From contig JAAAVE010000170.1 of the NCBI GenBank assembly GCA_015679605.1, positions 15,796 to 28,559 of the forward strand: a stretch of DNA of 12,764 bases, in the 5' to 3' direction. The stretch comes from Podila epigama. Taxonomy: Eukaryota > Mortierellomycota > Mortierellomycetes > Mortierellales > Mortierellaceae. This document shows, in pieces, positions 1 to 8,682 of this stretch. The notes below the pieces were generated by a model, which did no database searches, had not been told where the DNA came from, and saw nothing but the letters and a program-made list of their open reading frames with translations. The translations under genes were made by a program, and so were the position numbers. Each line of letters opens with the position of its first letter. Positions within the stretch are counted from its first letter, which is position 1.

Positions 1-294
1 TATATCTTTATGAACTCGCATGCCCCTTTTGTCTTTCCTTGTCTTCCTTCCTTCAACGTCGTCAGCACTTTTCTTTTTCCAAGTGGTGTAAGAATACTTC
101 ATGGTCACTGCCACTCGTCTTTTCAGGACTTTTTTTTCTTTTCCACTCTTGCTCTCTTGCACCCTTTTTCCATAATTATCGATTTCAATTCAATACATCT
201 CCATGTTGTCATCATATGGTGATGTAACGACAGTCAAAGGATGGCCAAGAGGAGATACTACTTTTTTTTGCATGTTGGCATCGCTTGCTGACAG

Positions 295-330
295 AAAAAA
301 AATAAAAAAAATAAAAAAAATAAAAAAAAT
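295..330. repeat. A8T tandem repeat, four copies
   Basis: Four exact 9-bp copies of eight A followed by T lie head to tail. This is a microsatellite-like A/T tract in non-coding DNA, with nothing to suggest a coding role. Confidence 0.9.
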
Positions 331-452
331 AGTCCCAGCTTGCGTTCTCCTTTGGCAAGGGGGTTGGTTTCAATGTTGAGGAGTGTCCCTTTGTAGTACC
401 GTACAGCATTGAAGGCGTATGTCTTGGTGACACCTAATTATTAATTTGCAAA

Positions 453-460
453 TATATAAA
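453..460 (+). promoter_or_regulatory. TATA-like box
   Basis: TATATAAA stands in an A/T-rich stretch about 335 bases upstream of the ATG of the six-cysteine secreted peptide. If used, it implies a leader of roughly 300 nt or an intron in the leader. The match is to the consensus only, so this is a weak call. Confidence 0.3.
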
Positions 461-553
461 GTGTGAGAACGTAGAAAGATTCCAGTACGACAACAATATA
501 CATGTCCACCTTGCCTCAAGTGAACACAAACAACAGCGACCATCGGCCAACGA

Positions 554-574
554 CCAGCAACCAGCAACCAGCAA
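554..574. repeat. CCAGCAA tandem repeat, three copies
   Basis: Three exact copies of the 7-bp unit CCAGCAA lie head to tail upstream of the small secreted peptide gene. It is a short microsatellite-like repeat and no function can be read from it. Confidence 0.85.
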
Positions 575-793
575 ACGCCATTCACATTATTATCAACATT
601 CGGTACATCCATAGCCATTGTGTGTGCCTGAAACTGTAGCCTCGACAAAAACTTTCTCGGAACACTTCTCCAGGTTGACACACTTTAGCACACACTTTTT
701 AAACGGCCATACTTTCGCCCAAAAAGTTGAACCCTCTCTCAAGACTGCTACTGGGACTTCAAGCTTCAACCTGCTCTTCAAAAATTCCGAAAC

Positions 794-994
794 ATGCTGC
801 CTAGAAAAATCGCCATTGTGATTCTCATGGGAGTCATCAGCTGCGTGAGCGCCTATCGCACTATCTTTTCAAGTTTCGATGAATGCGTCAAGGAATATGG
901 TGATGGAAAGTTTCCTTATCCTGGTGAAGGGGAATGTCGCGAACTTGGTTGGTGCGAATGTAATCATGAAGGCGGGATATCTTGTATTTGCTAG
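794..994 (+). CDS. Small secreted six-cysteine peptide
   Basis: This single-exon frame encodes 66 residues. Residues 1-20 form a clear signal peptide: a basic start (LPRK), a hydrophobic core (IAIVILMGVI) and a small-residue end (SCVSA, cut likely after A20). The mature part of about 46 residues has six cysteines, C31, C48, C54, C56, C64 and C66, spaced C-X16-C-X5-C-X-C-X7-C-X-C, and ends on the last cysteine. An even number of cysteines suggests three disulfides and an extracellular role. The C-X-C followed by a Gly and a further Cys pair recalls pacifastin-type protease-inhibitor folds, but the spacing does not fit that family exactly, so this is only a suggestion. A hairpin lies about 20 nt after the stop and an AATAAA signal at 1101. 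The specific function is unknown; an effector-like or inhibitor role is inference. Confidence 0.7.
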   Translation: MLPRKIAIVILMGVISCVSAYRTIFSSFDECVKEYGDGKFPYPGEGECRELGWCECNHEGGISCIC

Positions 995-1014
995 AACGTT
1001 CAGGCAAAATATCT

Positions 1015-1029
1015 GCTCTTCGGAAGAGC
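1015..1029 (+). other. Short perfect hairpin in 3' UTR
   Basis: GCTCTT and AAGAGC form a perfect 6-bp stem around a CGG loop, 20 nt after the stop of the six-cysteine peptide. It would be present in the mRNA 3' untranslated region. A stem this short can occur by chance. Confidence 0.4.
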
Positions 1030-1100
1030 TCTTTCCTTCAAAACCAGATTCTTTCTCGTGCTGTGTCTAAAAACATGTATGTAGGGACTTTTGTTTGTTT

Positions 1101-1106
1101 AATAAA
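1101..1106 (+). terminator. AATAAA polyadenylation signal
   Basis: AATAAA begins an A-rich stretch about 107 nt after the stop codon of the six-cysteine peptide gene, a suitable place to direct cleavage and polyadenylation of that transcript. Confidence 0.5.
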
Positions 1107-1257
1107 AAAAAAGGATAAGGATGGCAAGAAAGCAGATAAAATTTGTTGCAGAACCATGAAGATGTCTCATTTAGCAGCTTATTCAGACCATCTGACTTCA
1201 TATCCACGGTTATATCCAGTCTTGTGCTCATTTCCTTCTCATAGCAAACACATCAGC

Positions 1258-1377
1258 ATGAAAGTTGCTCTGTTCACGCTCGCCAGCATGGCTTTTCTTA
1301 CCACCCATTCTCTGACTGCTGATCCTACTGAATGCGTACCGTGCGCAATAAGGTGCCGACTCCTTGACTTGGAGTGA
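1258..1377 (+). CDS. Possible truncated small secreted peptide
   Basis: From the ATG at 1258 the frame gives 39 residues: a good signal peptide (residues 1 to about 20, MKVALFTLASMAFLTTHSLT) followed by a very short mature part with three cysteines (TECVPCAIRC) and an abrupt stop at 1375-1377. The sequence after the stop still shows cysteine codons in other frames (for example ACKFGY and TPCKNGQ), so the gene may continue through an intron that I could not place, or it may be a frameshifted remnant. It lies about 260 bp after the first secreted peptide on the same strand, which hints at a small tandem group, but the two mature parts do not align. It could equally be a chance ORF. No function is assigned. 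Confidence 0.35.
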   Translation: MKVALFTLASMAFLTTHSLTADPTECVPCAIRCRLLDLE

Positions 1378-2962
1378 TGCCCTATATCACACCATGCAAG
1401 AATGGTCAAACGCGTGCAAATTTGGTTACAGTCCATTTAACGAGAAGGCACATTCATCTCCATCGCGCAAAATTTTTTCTTTTCTTTTCTTTTGAACTTG
1501 TCGTTTAGAACCAAATATTTACACAGGATAATAATAGATGATAGCTGATAGCCTAATTTCAGTGTAGGGCTCCCTGAATACCGATTGGTATGGATTTTTT
1601 TCACGCGATCCTACCAAAATCCACCAACAATCCGTAAAAAATCTAGGGTTTTTGAGTTCATCTCACGTGGCCTACGAATGCTTTTTAAATATCTTTTATC
1701 GCGTGAGCAAAGTGTCTGCGGGTGTGTGCTCGCTCTTTACCAAAATACTATTGAACAAATCCATTCTTAGTTACGAATAGTGCATTATGAAGAACAATGA
1801 CATGGGGGTCGTCTGCCTTACATGGCAAGGGTCTCCATGTTAAATCATATTGGTCACTGAATGAGCCTACATCTCAGCGAGTGGATGAGGACAAAAAGAA
1901 GCGTTCATTGACAAGGATAGTGCACACTCTGGCCACAACAATGAACATAGCGTCGTGGCAAACTATTTTGGCCTCTAAATTTGCTCTCAAATATTTTTTT
2001 TTTTTTTACATTGGATGGATGGGAATGAAAGGGCTTGGCTTTGGATTGTTTTTTGTCTTCTCCTCCAATGTTAAAAAAAACATTAGCTTGTGAACGGAAC
2101 AAAGACACAGCCTCTTTTTACGTCGTGCGCAATCCTCCATCATATCGCCATGGTGACTATGGTTGAGCAACATCTTGCGTCTTTGGGTCTTTGTGTTGTC
2201 GTTTAAAAATATAACAACATCAGAGACCTTTCCCAGTCAGTGTAGGCAAAATGGGCAATGGGCTGGCTGGATGGGATGGGATGGGACATGGTTGAATGGA
2301 AGCAGCACATGTGGTATGGCTCGGTACGTTCTTGCATGTATTCTTTCGTTCATCCAAAAAAGAAAATGAAATATATTTGTGGCCTCTGGCTGTGTTACAA
2401 TAAGCAATAAGCAATAAGCAATAACCAGACTAGGGGAAGAGCCAACCCAACCACGCCGCCATCCATGTCCCAGTCATTCCCTTGTCCTTGTCCTATCCGT
2501 TGGATGTTCCTGTGGCTTTTTGATGCGCCCGTCCGTCTGTTGTTTGCTCGTGTTTGCACCCTCGCTTCAAAGAGGTTCGTCACTTCTTCTTTCTCCACCT
2601 CCAAGAAAGAACAAAAAAAAATATACCCTCCATTAATGACTCTTGCATTGACAATTAGACTTTTATAATCATCCTTACTCCACCTTCATCATCGCTACAC
2701 TCATTGCATAGACCTTATCGTAGTCACAGGTTTGTGGTCTCGCATGCATTTCCTCACATTCTCCCGACATCAATCCTCCTCCACCACGAGTCAGCCATTC
2801 TGTTTGCCACCAACCTCATTTTTTTCCGGTGCCTCTACATATCCTCCCCACGGACATACAGTCACAGTCAACCGCTGCCTTGACAACCAGCCGACTCACT
2901 CTCTACTTGCCATTCTTTAAAAGAAAACTAGAACGAGAGCAGGAATAAGAAAGAAAAAGAAA
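1378..2962. other. Gene-poor interval of about 1.6 kb
   Basis: I see no convincing gene on either strand. The open stretches are 60-100 codons, compositionally odd, without motifs, and several begin at TTG or CTG rather than ATG. Contents include a 9-bp inverted repeat (1601-1609 and 1698-1706) bracketing A/T-rich DNA, a 14-base T tract at 1994-2007, GGATG-type repeats near 2260-2300, an AATAAGC tandem repeat at 2399-2424 and pyrimidine-rich DNA from about 2580 to 2920. The last few hundred bases probably hold the promoter and leader of the kelch gene; TATAAT at 2664 is a weak TATA candidate. Confidence 0.55.
2399..2424. repeat. AATAAGC tandem repeat
   Basis: About 3.7 head-to-tail copies of the 7-bp unit AATAAGC. 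It is microsatellite-like, in non-coding DNA roughly 540 bp upstream of the kelch gene start. Confidence 0.9.
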
Positions 2963-5433
2963 ATGTCGTCCACTGCTAGGGCATGGGTGGCAACAGTTTT
3001 GGCGACAGCTATTACGTTTACACCTGCGTTTGCCCAGGATGGTGTATCATCGCCAGTGGCCCCAATGGCGGCCGCTAGAATGGCATACGCCTCGAATGGC
3101 ACTCACCTGTTCATTCAAGGAGGCATCGACAGCGCTTACAAGCCATTCACGCAATTCCACCTGCTCGACCTGACGCAATCCTGGCCTGCCAATATGCCCC
3201 TTTGGTCAAGCCTACCACAAGCAGCCACAACTGATGGCGAGTCTATTTCTGGCACATCAGGTGCACTGACCATGGCTGGCGACTCTTTGGTGGTAATTGG
3301 TACACCCCAAGGCGACTCTGGTCGCGGCTTATTCCAATACTCGATCGCAAACTCAAGCTGGACCCGCCTCATCCCATCGGAAACATCCACCCTCAAGGGC
3401 CAAGGCCCTGTCATGGCTACCGACATATCCTCAGGGAACATATACCTTCTAGGCGATGGTGGTTTCGTCTCCTTAAATCAGACGCCTGTTACTCTACAGT
3501 CGGTAGAGAAGCTCTCTTCCGTCAACCAGGGGTACGCGGCTGCTTGGTCTCCGTTCCTCAAGGCGTTCCTGAGCACACAATATAGTCAGAGCAACAGCAA
3601 CACTGGGTTTCGCCTCGTTAAATATGTTCCAGGAACGACACAAGGATGGGAGGCTGTGGTAAATTGTCTATTTGTTTTTTCTGTTTTCGTTCACTTGGAC
3701 TGATAGAGAGATAGCGAGAGTGACATACAAGCAGGTTGTCGTAGAAACATCCAACTATACCGTGAACAACTGATCATTGACAGACCGACAACTTACTTTT
3801 CTCGCCTATTCTATTCTACATTCTTTTCATCCGAGTTTTTAGGAAACAAGTGGAGGAAATATCACAGGCTCGCGCGCTGGTCACTGCTTTGTCCCAAGTA
3901 CGTAGATAAATCATTGCCCCGTTTGAAAATGTATATGAATCGCCATGGATTTGATACATGTTGTGGCTAATCAATCTTCTTCTGGTGGTGTTGGGCACAC
4001 GCCTCTTTTTTTACAGACCAAGATGGAACAAAGTTCTTCTTGTACGGAGGGACGATCAACAAGGACGTCCTTTCTGACGATCTTCACATCTTGGACGTGG
4101 CCACTTCCACTTGGACTGTCGTGCCGCCCTCTGACCCGCCAGAACCACGACAAAATATGGCGTGTACTGTGGCCAGAGACATCCTTGTGGTCTGGGGAGG
4201 TAATTATTATAGATACAGACAGCCCAGTGGGAAATGGGATGTCACATTCATTGCTCGAAGGGTCCCTGTCTTCTCTGTTCTGTGCCTAATACACCCTTGT
4301 TGCTAACCTCCTCCACCTTATCCTTAATACTCCTTATAATATCCATGCTCACTCGCAACGACGTTGCTCATTTTAAAGGCTTCAATGATTCACATGGTAC
4401 CTTTGCTCCCGTCACACCGTTACTCTACGATTTAACTGCAAAGGCATGGACAACCACTTTTGCACCCTCTCCAAGCCAGCCTCAACCTACTCCTTCGCCT
4501 CAAACTTCCAGTACCTCTCATCTGGGACCATCGCCCACACAGGGCAATGGTGTAGCTTCGCCAAAAACTCTGAATAAGGGTGCGATTATTGGTGGTTCCG
4601 TCGGAGGCGTTGTACTGATTATCCTTGTTGTCGCCCTGTGTATATTATGCAGGAGGCGACGTGCGAGACAACGACGACATGGCAGATCATTATCCATGTC
4701 AAAGGCTTCTGGCGGGAGCGGAGGTGGCTTTACTGGGAGCAATGACAGCGATGGACGCTATGTCACAATGTCGTCACCCTTCGTGTCTGATAGTCAGTAT
4801 GAGCTGAGAGAATCGGCAGCAGCATCGACAGCGCCTTATGGCGCGCTCAAGACACCCAAACTGCCTCATATTGTCCCAGCGTCACCTTTTCCTGTCTATG
4901 TCTCACCTGAGGAGAAATTGCTTGTTTCTACGTCAGGCTCACAAAATGAAGGATATCGACACTCATACGAAGAATCGCTTCTGGCACCACCACCACCACC
5001 GCATCCTCCGATTCCTCCTCATGACACCCGATTACAGCATGGATCGTCAAGTAAAGCGGAAACCTCTCATCCCTCTACTCTGGAAGCGACATCTTTTGCC
5101 AATCAGGACAGCTATGCCCAGGCAACCTCATCCAGGGAGGAGGGTCAAAGGCCAAACTACAACCAACTCTCAGATGCCCAGACAGTTTTCAGCGATACAA
5201 GTGAGCAAGGCACCGTGGACTTGATTCCCATCACACCAAGCGAAGCTGGTAGCTACCACTCCATTGGTAACTCACCGCGCCTCTCAAGAGCACCTACAAC
5301 AAGAACGCTACTCTCTGCAAGTCCAGTCCCCCCCATACCCAGTCGCCCCACCTCGCGACAGCAATATACCTATGGCAGACGCGATTCTAGAGAAACCACG
5401 GATCTTGATTTTCTCGAGCCTGCCACTTATTAA
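2963..5433 (+). CDS. Kelch-repeat single-pass membrane protein
   Basis: Four exons are inferred: 2963-3658, 3843-3897, 4017-4199 and 4379-5433. Introns start GTAAAT, GTACGT and GTAATT and end AG; phases agree and the joined frame gives 662 residues. Residues 1-24 are a signal peptide (cut AFA|QD). Residues about 30-335 form a kelch/galactose-oxidase-type beta-propeller: GG-containing blades (LFIQGGID, FFLYGGTI, LVVWGGFND), a conserved RAGHCFVP crossing two introns, and aromatic blade ends (TSTWTVVP, AKAWTTTF). A Ser/Thr/Pro linker leads to one membrane helix at about 379-402 (GAIIGGSVGGVVLIILVVAL) followed by RRRRAR, so the 260-residue tail should be cytoplasmic. The tail is disordered-looking, with APPPPPHPPIPP and many Ser/Tyr. 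Several N-glycosylation sites (NGT, NSS, NIT) fit a surface ectodomain. Such proteins are common in Mortierella-like fungi; a role in adhesion or surface sensing is inference and the ligand is unknown. The ATG follows an A-rich leader (GAAAATGTCG). Confidence 0.88.
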
Positions 5434-5505
5434 AGAAAAGTATAAAAAAAAAAAAAAAAAAGAGGGCGAGACAGCTGCTTTGAACATTACACTATTATTA
5501 TTCAT
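5434..5505. other. 72-bp convergent intergenic spacer with A18 tract
   Basis: Only 72 bp separate the stop of the kelch gene from the stop of the minus-strand glycosyltransferase gene. It contains an 18-base A tract (5444-5461) and A/T-rich DNA that could serve 3'-end formation on both strands. The two mRNAs must overlap at their 3' ends unless their untranslated tails are extremely short. Confidence 0.7.
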
Positions 5506-7986
5506 CTAAAGCACCATCCCTCCAACGTCGATACCGCAAATTTCGAGCGATCTTTCTAAACTGCGGTCGAGTTGGATTTTGATCATGTCAACCGGTGGTC
5601 CACCAGGAATATTGCTCCCACCTGGTGATGGACATGATATTTCCAGTGTCATGGTATGTGCAAACGGGTATTTTGTCTTGTGTGGGCATTTCATCTACAA
5701 TACAAGGAAGAGATGTTAGACACAAGCGCTATTGAACAAGTGCATAGACCACAATTCGGATACAAACACAAATACATAAAAGAAGATGACAGAGTGAACG
5801 AAAGATCTGTATAATAAAAAAAAAAATCCTTTCGTGCCATACCCAGTTCCTGCCACTCCGACCTGCTACAAGGACAGTGATCCGTCCCTTGAGATTTGCC
5901 AGGGATTTTGAAGAGGTCACTGTGAGTTGCCTAACTGTTGTCGGCTTGACAAATCTTAGGCCAAAGGAATCACCCGCCTGCGGGACTAGTATGAGAAGCA
6001 AGTGGGTCATTTAGTAAGAGAAAAGAAAGCCCACGGCATTTTTTTTTTTTTTTTTTTTTTATTTTTTGGCTCTGAAATGTGAGCATACGCTCTGGATATC
6101 CACTTACTCTTGAAGCTATTCCAACATGTCAGGGGATCGTTGTCGACAGCATGCACATAGGAGAATGTGGCCCAGAACTGATTTGTAGGATAGGTTAGCT
6201 CCAGGAACTTGGCATCATGCTCATCAATGGTCATTATGTCGCCTTTAAACTCGATCTCCTTGGGGTCTGGGAACGGGTCAATGCTGGTCAGAAACAAGCA
6301 CTTGTCGTTGTGGCATGGCGATCTATACAGGAAAGAAAAGGTAGAGTCATTGTGAATGTGTTATTAGCTTCTCCTATATGGATTTGTGTTGAAAATAGAG
6401 CTAATGTCCCAAAGATATGTATGTTTGATTCTTTGATTGTTCAAGGCAACTTTGATTTATCCTTGTTTTCCTCAATCTCACCTTGCATGTCGATCCTCCA
6501 TGGATGGGTATTCCTGTGTCCGCACAAAGTAGTCCTTGCCATTCGCCTCAAAGTTACTGGCAAGTGCTGAATGCAATCGGTTGGCAGCATACAACTTGAA
6601 TGATTTGATTGAGGGAAGGAGATGGAGTGACAGGTTCAGTATGCTTGCAGGCAGCCGTCGTACAACTATAAGTAGGAAAAAAAAGAGAGAGAGACCAAAT
6701 GCTTACCATGTTGATAAAGACAGTGCTCCAATGATTATCGACCTCTTCGTTGCTCCATTCTTTATTCTGATCCAGTTCCGTAAGGTAATTGACGAGTTGG
6801 TATGGGTATTGATTGGTCCAGATGGAAAAATACAAGTCAATGACCTTGGAGCGATCCATGGGTAGTGAGGAGTTGTCTCGTTGTGTCAGAAGGCGCTGTG
6901 CCTTCTCCTGTGGCAAGTAGGATCCGGTACCAAGCCATGAAAATCCTGCATGCATGTTATAATCTGGACAGATGATTGAGAGAAAGTGTGAGAAGGATGA
7001 TATAAGATAACCCACCTGTATGCAGTTGGCGAACACAGATGACAATCCAAATGGATTACAAATATCGATCTACATAGACAAGGGTCAAATGCACAAGTTG
7101 CTGGCATAGCGCTTGTTCTCTCCTTCATCTTCCTCTCTCCTGCTGATACAATATGCAGGGTTCATATTCTTTTATCATTCAACAAGAGTCATACGGACTT
7201 ACTCTCGTTGGTAAAGGTCCATCTTCGATGCTCCATCTGAATGAGCGGTTGGGTGTTGGTATGGAGAAGGTTGGGGCTGGTGAGAAAGTTGGTGTAAAGG
7301 GCGTCCATGTGGGTATTGAGCCAATCATCATCCTGAAAGTAGCAGTGCTTGTACTTTGCAAAAGAGCAGGACATGTACTTTGCAATGTCGCGTAAGTTTT
7401 CTGCCGCGTTGTAGACTTGCAACTCGGGTGGCGGACCATATGTGTTGTGGAGATCAAAGTCCTCGCGAGTGAGAGGTATCTCCCGGTTGTTGTTCCAAAC
7501 GATGATCTCCTTGATGTATGGATAACGCGCAAGGTACGAGACAATGAGCTTCAGACCGTCCATCCGCTTCCATGCTAGCAAGACGGCCGTGGTTGGAAGC
7601 AGATGCGCATTCTCTGGCCGAGAGAGGCCCTGTTCTGAAAAGTCGTCAAATGAGTAGCTACTCCGACGATTATCGAGAATGCGTTGAATGTGTCTTTTTT
7701 GCTCGAGCTCCTCGTCCTTTTGTTCGTCTACTTCAATGGACTCGTCCACATCCGTGTCTATGCGCCTATTGTATGAGGACGGCGCGAAGATCCGGTTCAA
7801 GGCAAGCAGTGAGACAATGCAGAGTCCCAAGAGAACGACAATTCGTCTTAGGCTGATACGTCTATGGGTAAAGATGTTTCCGCCTTTGCCAGAATCCCTT
7901 GAGCTGACACTTTTCCCCAGTCGACCGCCGCTCACGCTGTTGCCATAATATGGGAGAGAATTGGCATTGTCGCTCCGACTGATCAT
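5506..7986 (-). CDS. Type II membrane glycosyltransferase, DDD motif (GT64-like)
   Basis: Six exons are inferred on the minus strand: 7986-7203, 6963-6707, 6594-6482, 6322-6108, 5985-5843 and 5694-5506. Donors are GTAAGT, GTAAGC, GTGAGA, GTAAGT and GTATGG; branch points such as TACTAAAT (intron 4) and CTAAC (intron 5) are visible and all phases agree, giving 566 residues. The start is the first ATG in the open frame. A basic tail of about 48 residues precedes a signal-anchor helix (about 49-67, RRIVVLLGLCIVSLLAL), so the catalytic part should face the Golgi or ER lumen. The domain shows LLPTTAVLLAWKR, IIVWNNN (162-167), YFQDDDW (217-222, likely metal and nucleotide-sugar binding) and HAGFSWLGTG, as in exostosin-like GT-A enzymes of family GT64. 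The last 110 residues (GLRFVKPTTVRQL ... LEICGIDVGG) look like a discoidin-type beta-sandwich. Donor and acceptor are unknown. The GT-A call is firm; the GT64 label and the discoidin reading are less so. Confidence 0.8.
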
Positions 7987-8682
7987 TGGGAGAGATGTGA
8001 TGAGAGTACGAGTGTCTCTCCTAGACTTTGAAGAGGACACAGACAGAGGGTCGAGGGGTCGAAGGTGATGACAATGAAGCAGGACAAGTTTTTGAGCGAA
8101 AACACAGAGTGCTGACAATAAGATGTGTAGACAATTCTGGCCCAATGATGTATCTGTCCCTTGACTGAAGATGTTAATAATCGTAATTCCCTATTTCTTC
8201 CCGATGGCGCAATGTGTTTATCAATGGTCGTTTGTGAGGGAGGTGTGCGTTGTTGAATCTGGTAATGGATGGATGGGTTGATGGATGGGCGCTTTTTTGT
8301 CGAGAGATTCGACTTTGATTGGTTCCCCCGAGGAAAGGATGACAACGAGGAAGTAACGTGACCAACCGCCTTTGCGTGTCTTCACAGACACACATGCACA
8401 CATTGCTTCATGCACACATTGCTCCATTCACACATTGCTTCACACACACATTGCTTCGCAAAAACACACACACGCAACACGATCTGTACTGTCACTCGGC
8501 GCCAGCACGCACTTTTTTCTCCTCGCCCAGTTTACGAGCCTACTCATCGACAAGTCTCAACTTAGCGTTCAACCCTAGACATAAAATCTGTTTTGGATAA
8601 ACGTTTCAAACACCTGGAAGAAAAGGATTGACAAAAGGGTGGATCCATCACTTCCAATCATCATTCAACAAGCACTCGACGA
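7987..8682. promoter_or_regulatory. Shared divergent promoter region
   Basis: This 696-bp interval separates two start codons that point away from each other, the glycosyltransferase (minus) and the arabinokinase-like protein (plus), so it must hold both promoters. No protein is evident here: the frame upstream of the glycosyltransferase start is open to 8145 but contains no ATG. It contains GGATG-type repeats near 8266-8290 and four copies of a 16-bp unit at 8396-8459. No strong TATA box is evident for either gene. Confidence 0.6.
8396..8459. repeat. 16-bp direct repeat, four copies
   Basis: Four adjacent 16-bp units share the core CACACATTGCT (copy starts at 8396, 8412, 8428 and 8444), with one to three differences at unit edges and one T-to-C change in copy two. 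A CA-rich stretch follows. It lies 224-287 bp upstream of the plus-strand start and 410-473 bp upstream of the minus-strand start, in a shared promoter, so it could be an array of protein-binding sites or simply a minisatellite. Confidence 0.85.

Larger units (their letters stand above)
1..793. other. Non-coding upstream region with A/T tracts
   Basis: No reading frame here looks like a protein: the open stretches are short, low in complexity and lack recognisable motifs on either strand. The region holds pyrimidine-rich DNA (about 1-180), an exact A8T tandem repeat, a TATA-like box near 453 and a short CCAGCAA repeat near 554. The last 300 bases before 794 could be promoter and 5' leader of the small secreted peptide gene. 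Confidence 0.6.

Noticed and set aside
370-681. Minus-strand frame of about 100 residues
   Set aside because: No motif or protein-like composition. It overlaps a TATA-like box and microsatellite DNA and is probably a chance open frame.
982-1377. Long plus-strand frame of 131 residues around the second secreted peptide
   Set aside because: It begins inside the end of the six-cysteine gene and crosses an AATAAA and A-rich tract. Only the part from the ATG at 1258 looks like a protein start.
2163-2668. Several overlapping short frames on both strands upstream of the kelch gene
   Set aside because: They are repeat-driven, lack motifs, and the minus-strand one starts at TTG rather than ATG.
5586-5718. 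Plus-strand ORF beginning MSTGGPPGILLPP with a GTATGT donor-like site
   Set aside because: It is the antisense of the last glycosyltransferase exon and intron, and no in-phase following exon was found.
5729-5842. Hydrophobic Phe/Ile/Leu/Cys-rich C-terminal tail read through from exon 5 of the glycosyltransferase, which looks like a membrane helix
   Set aside because: The stretch starts at a GTATGG donor after a conserved Trp and contains a CTAAC branch point and TAG acceptor further on; splicing it out joins two halves of one domain in phase, so it is intron 5.
6554-6706. Using the nearby TATAG acceptor to make a 41-nt intron 2 in the glycosyltransferase
   Set aside because: It gives a premature stop after nine codons. 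The acceptor at 6595 restores phase and joins INM to LYAANRLHSAL, with a CTGAAC branch point.
7987-8145. N-terminal extension of the glycosyltransferase frame to 8145
   Set aside because: The extension contains no ATG and begins at TTG; the first ATG at 7986 gives a sensible type II topology.
8396-8459. CRISPR-like array
   Set aside because: The 16-bp units are directly adjacent with no unique spacers, and the genome is eukaryotic.
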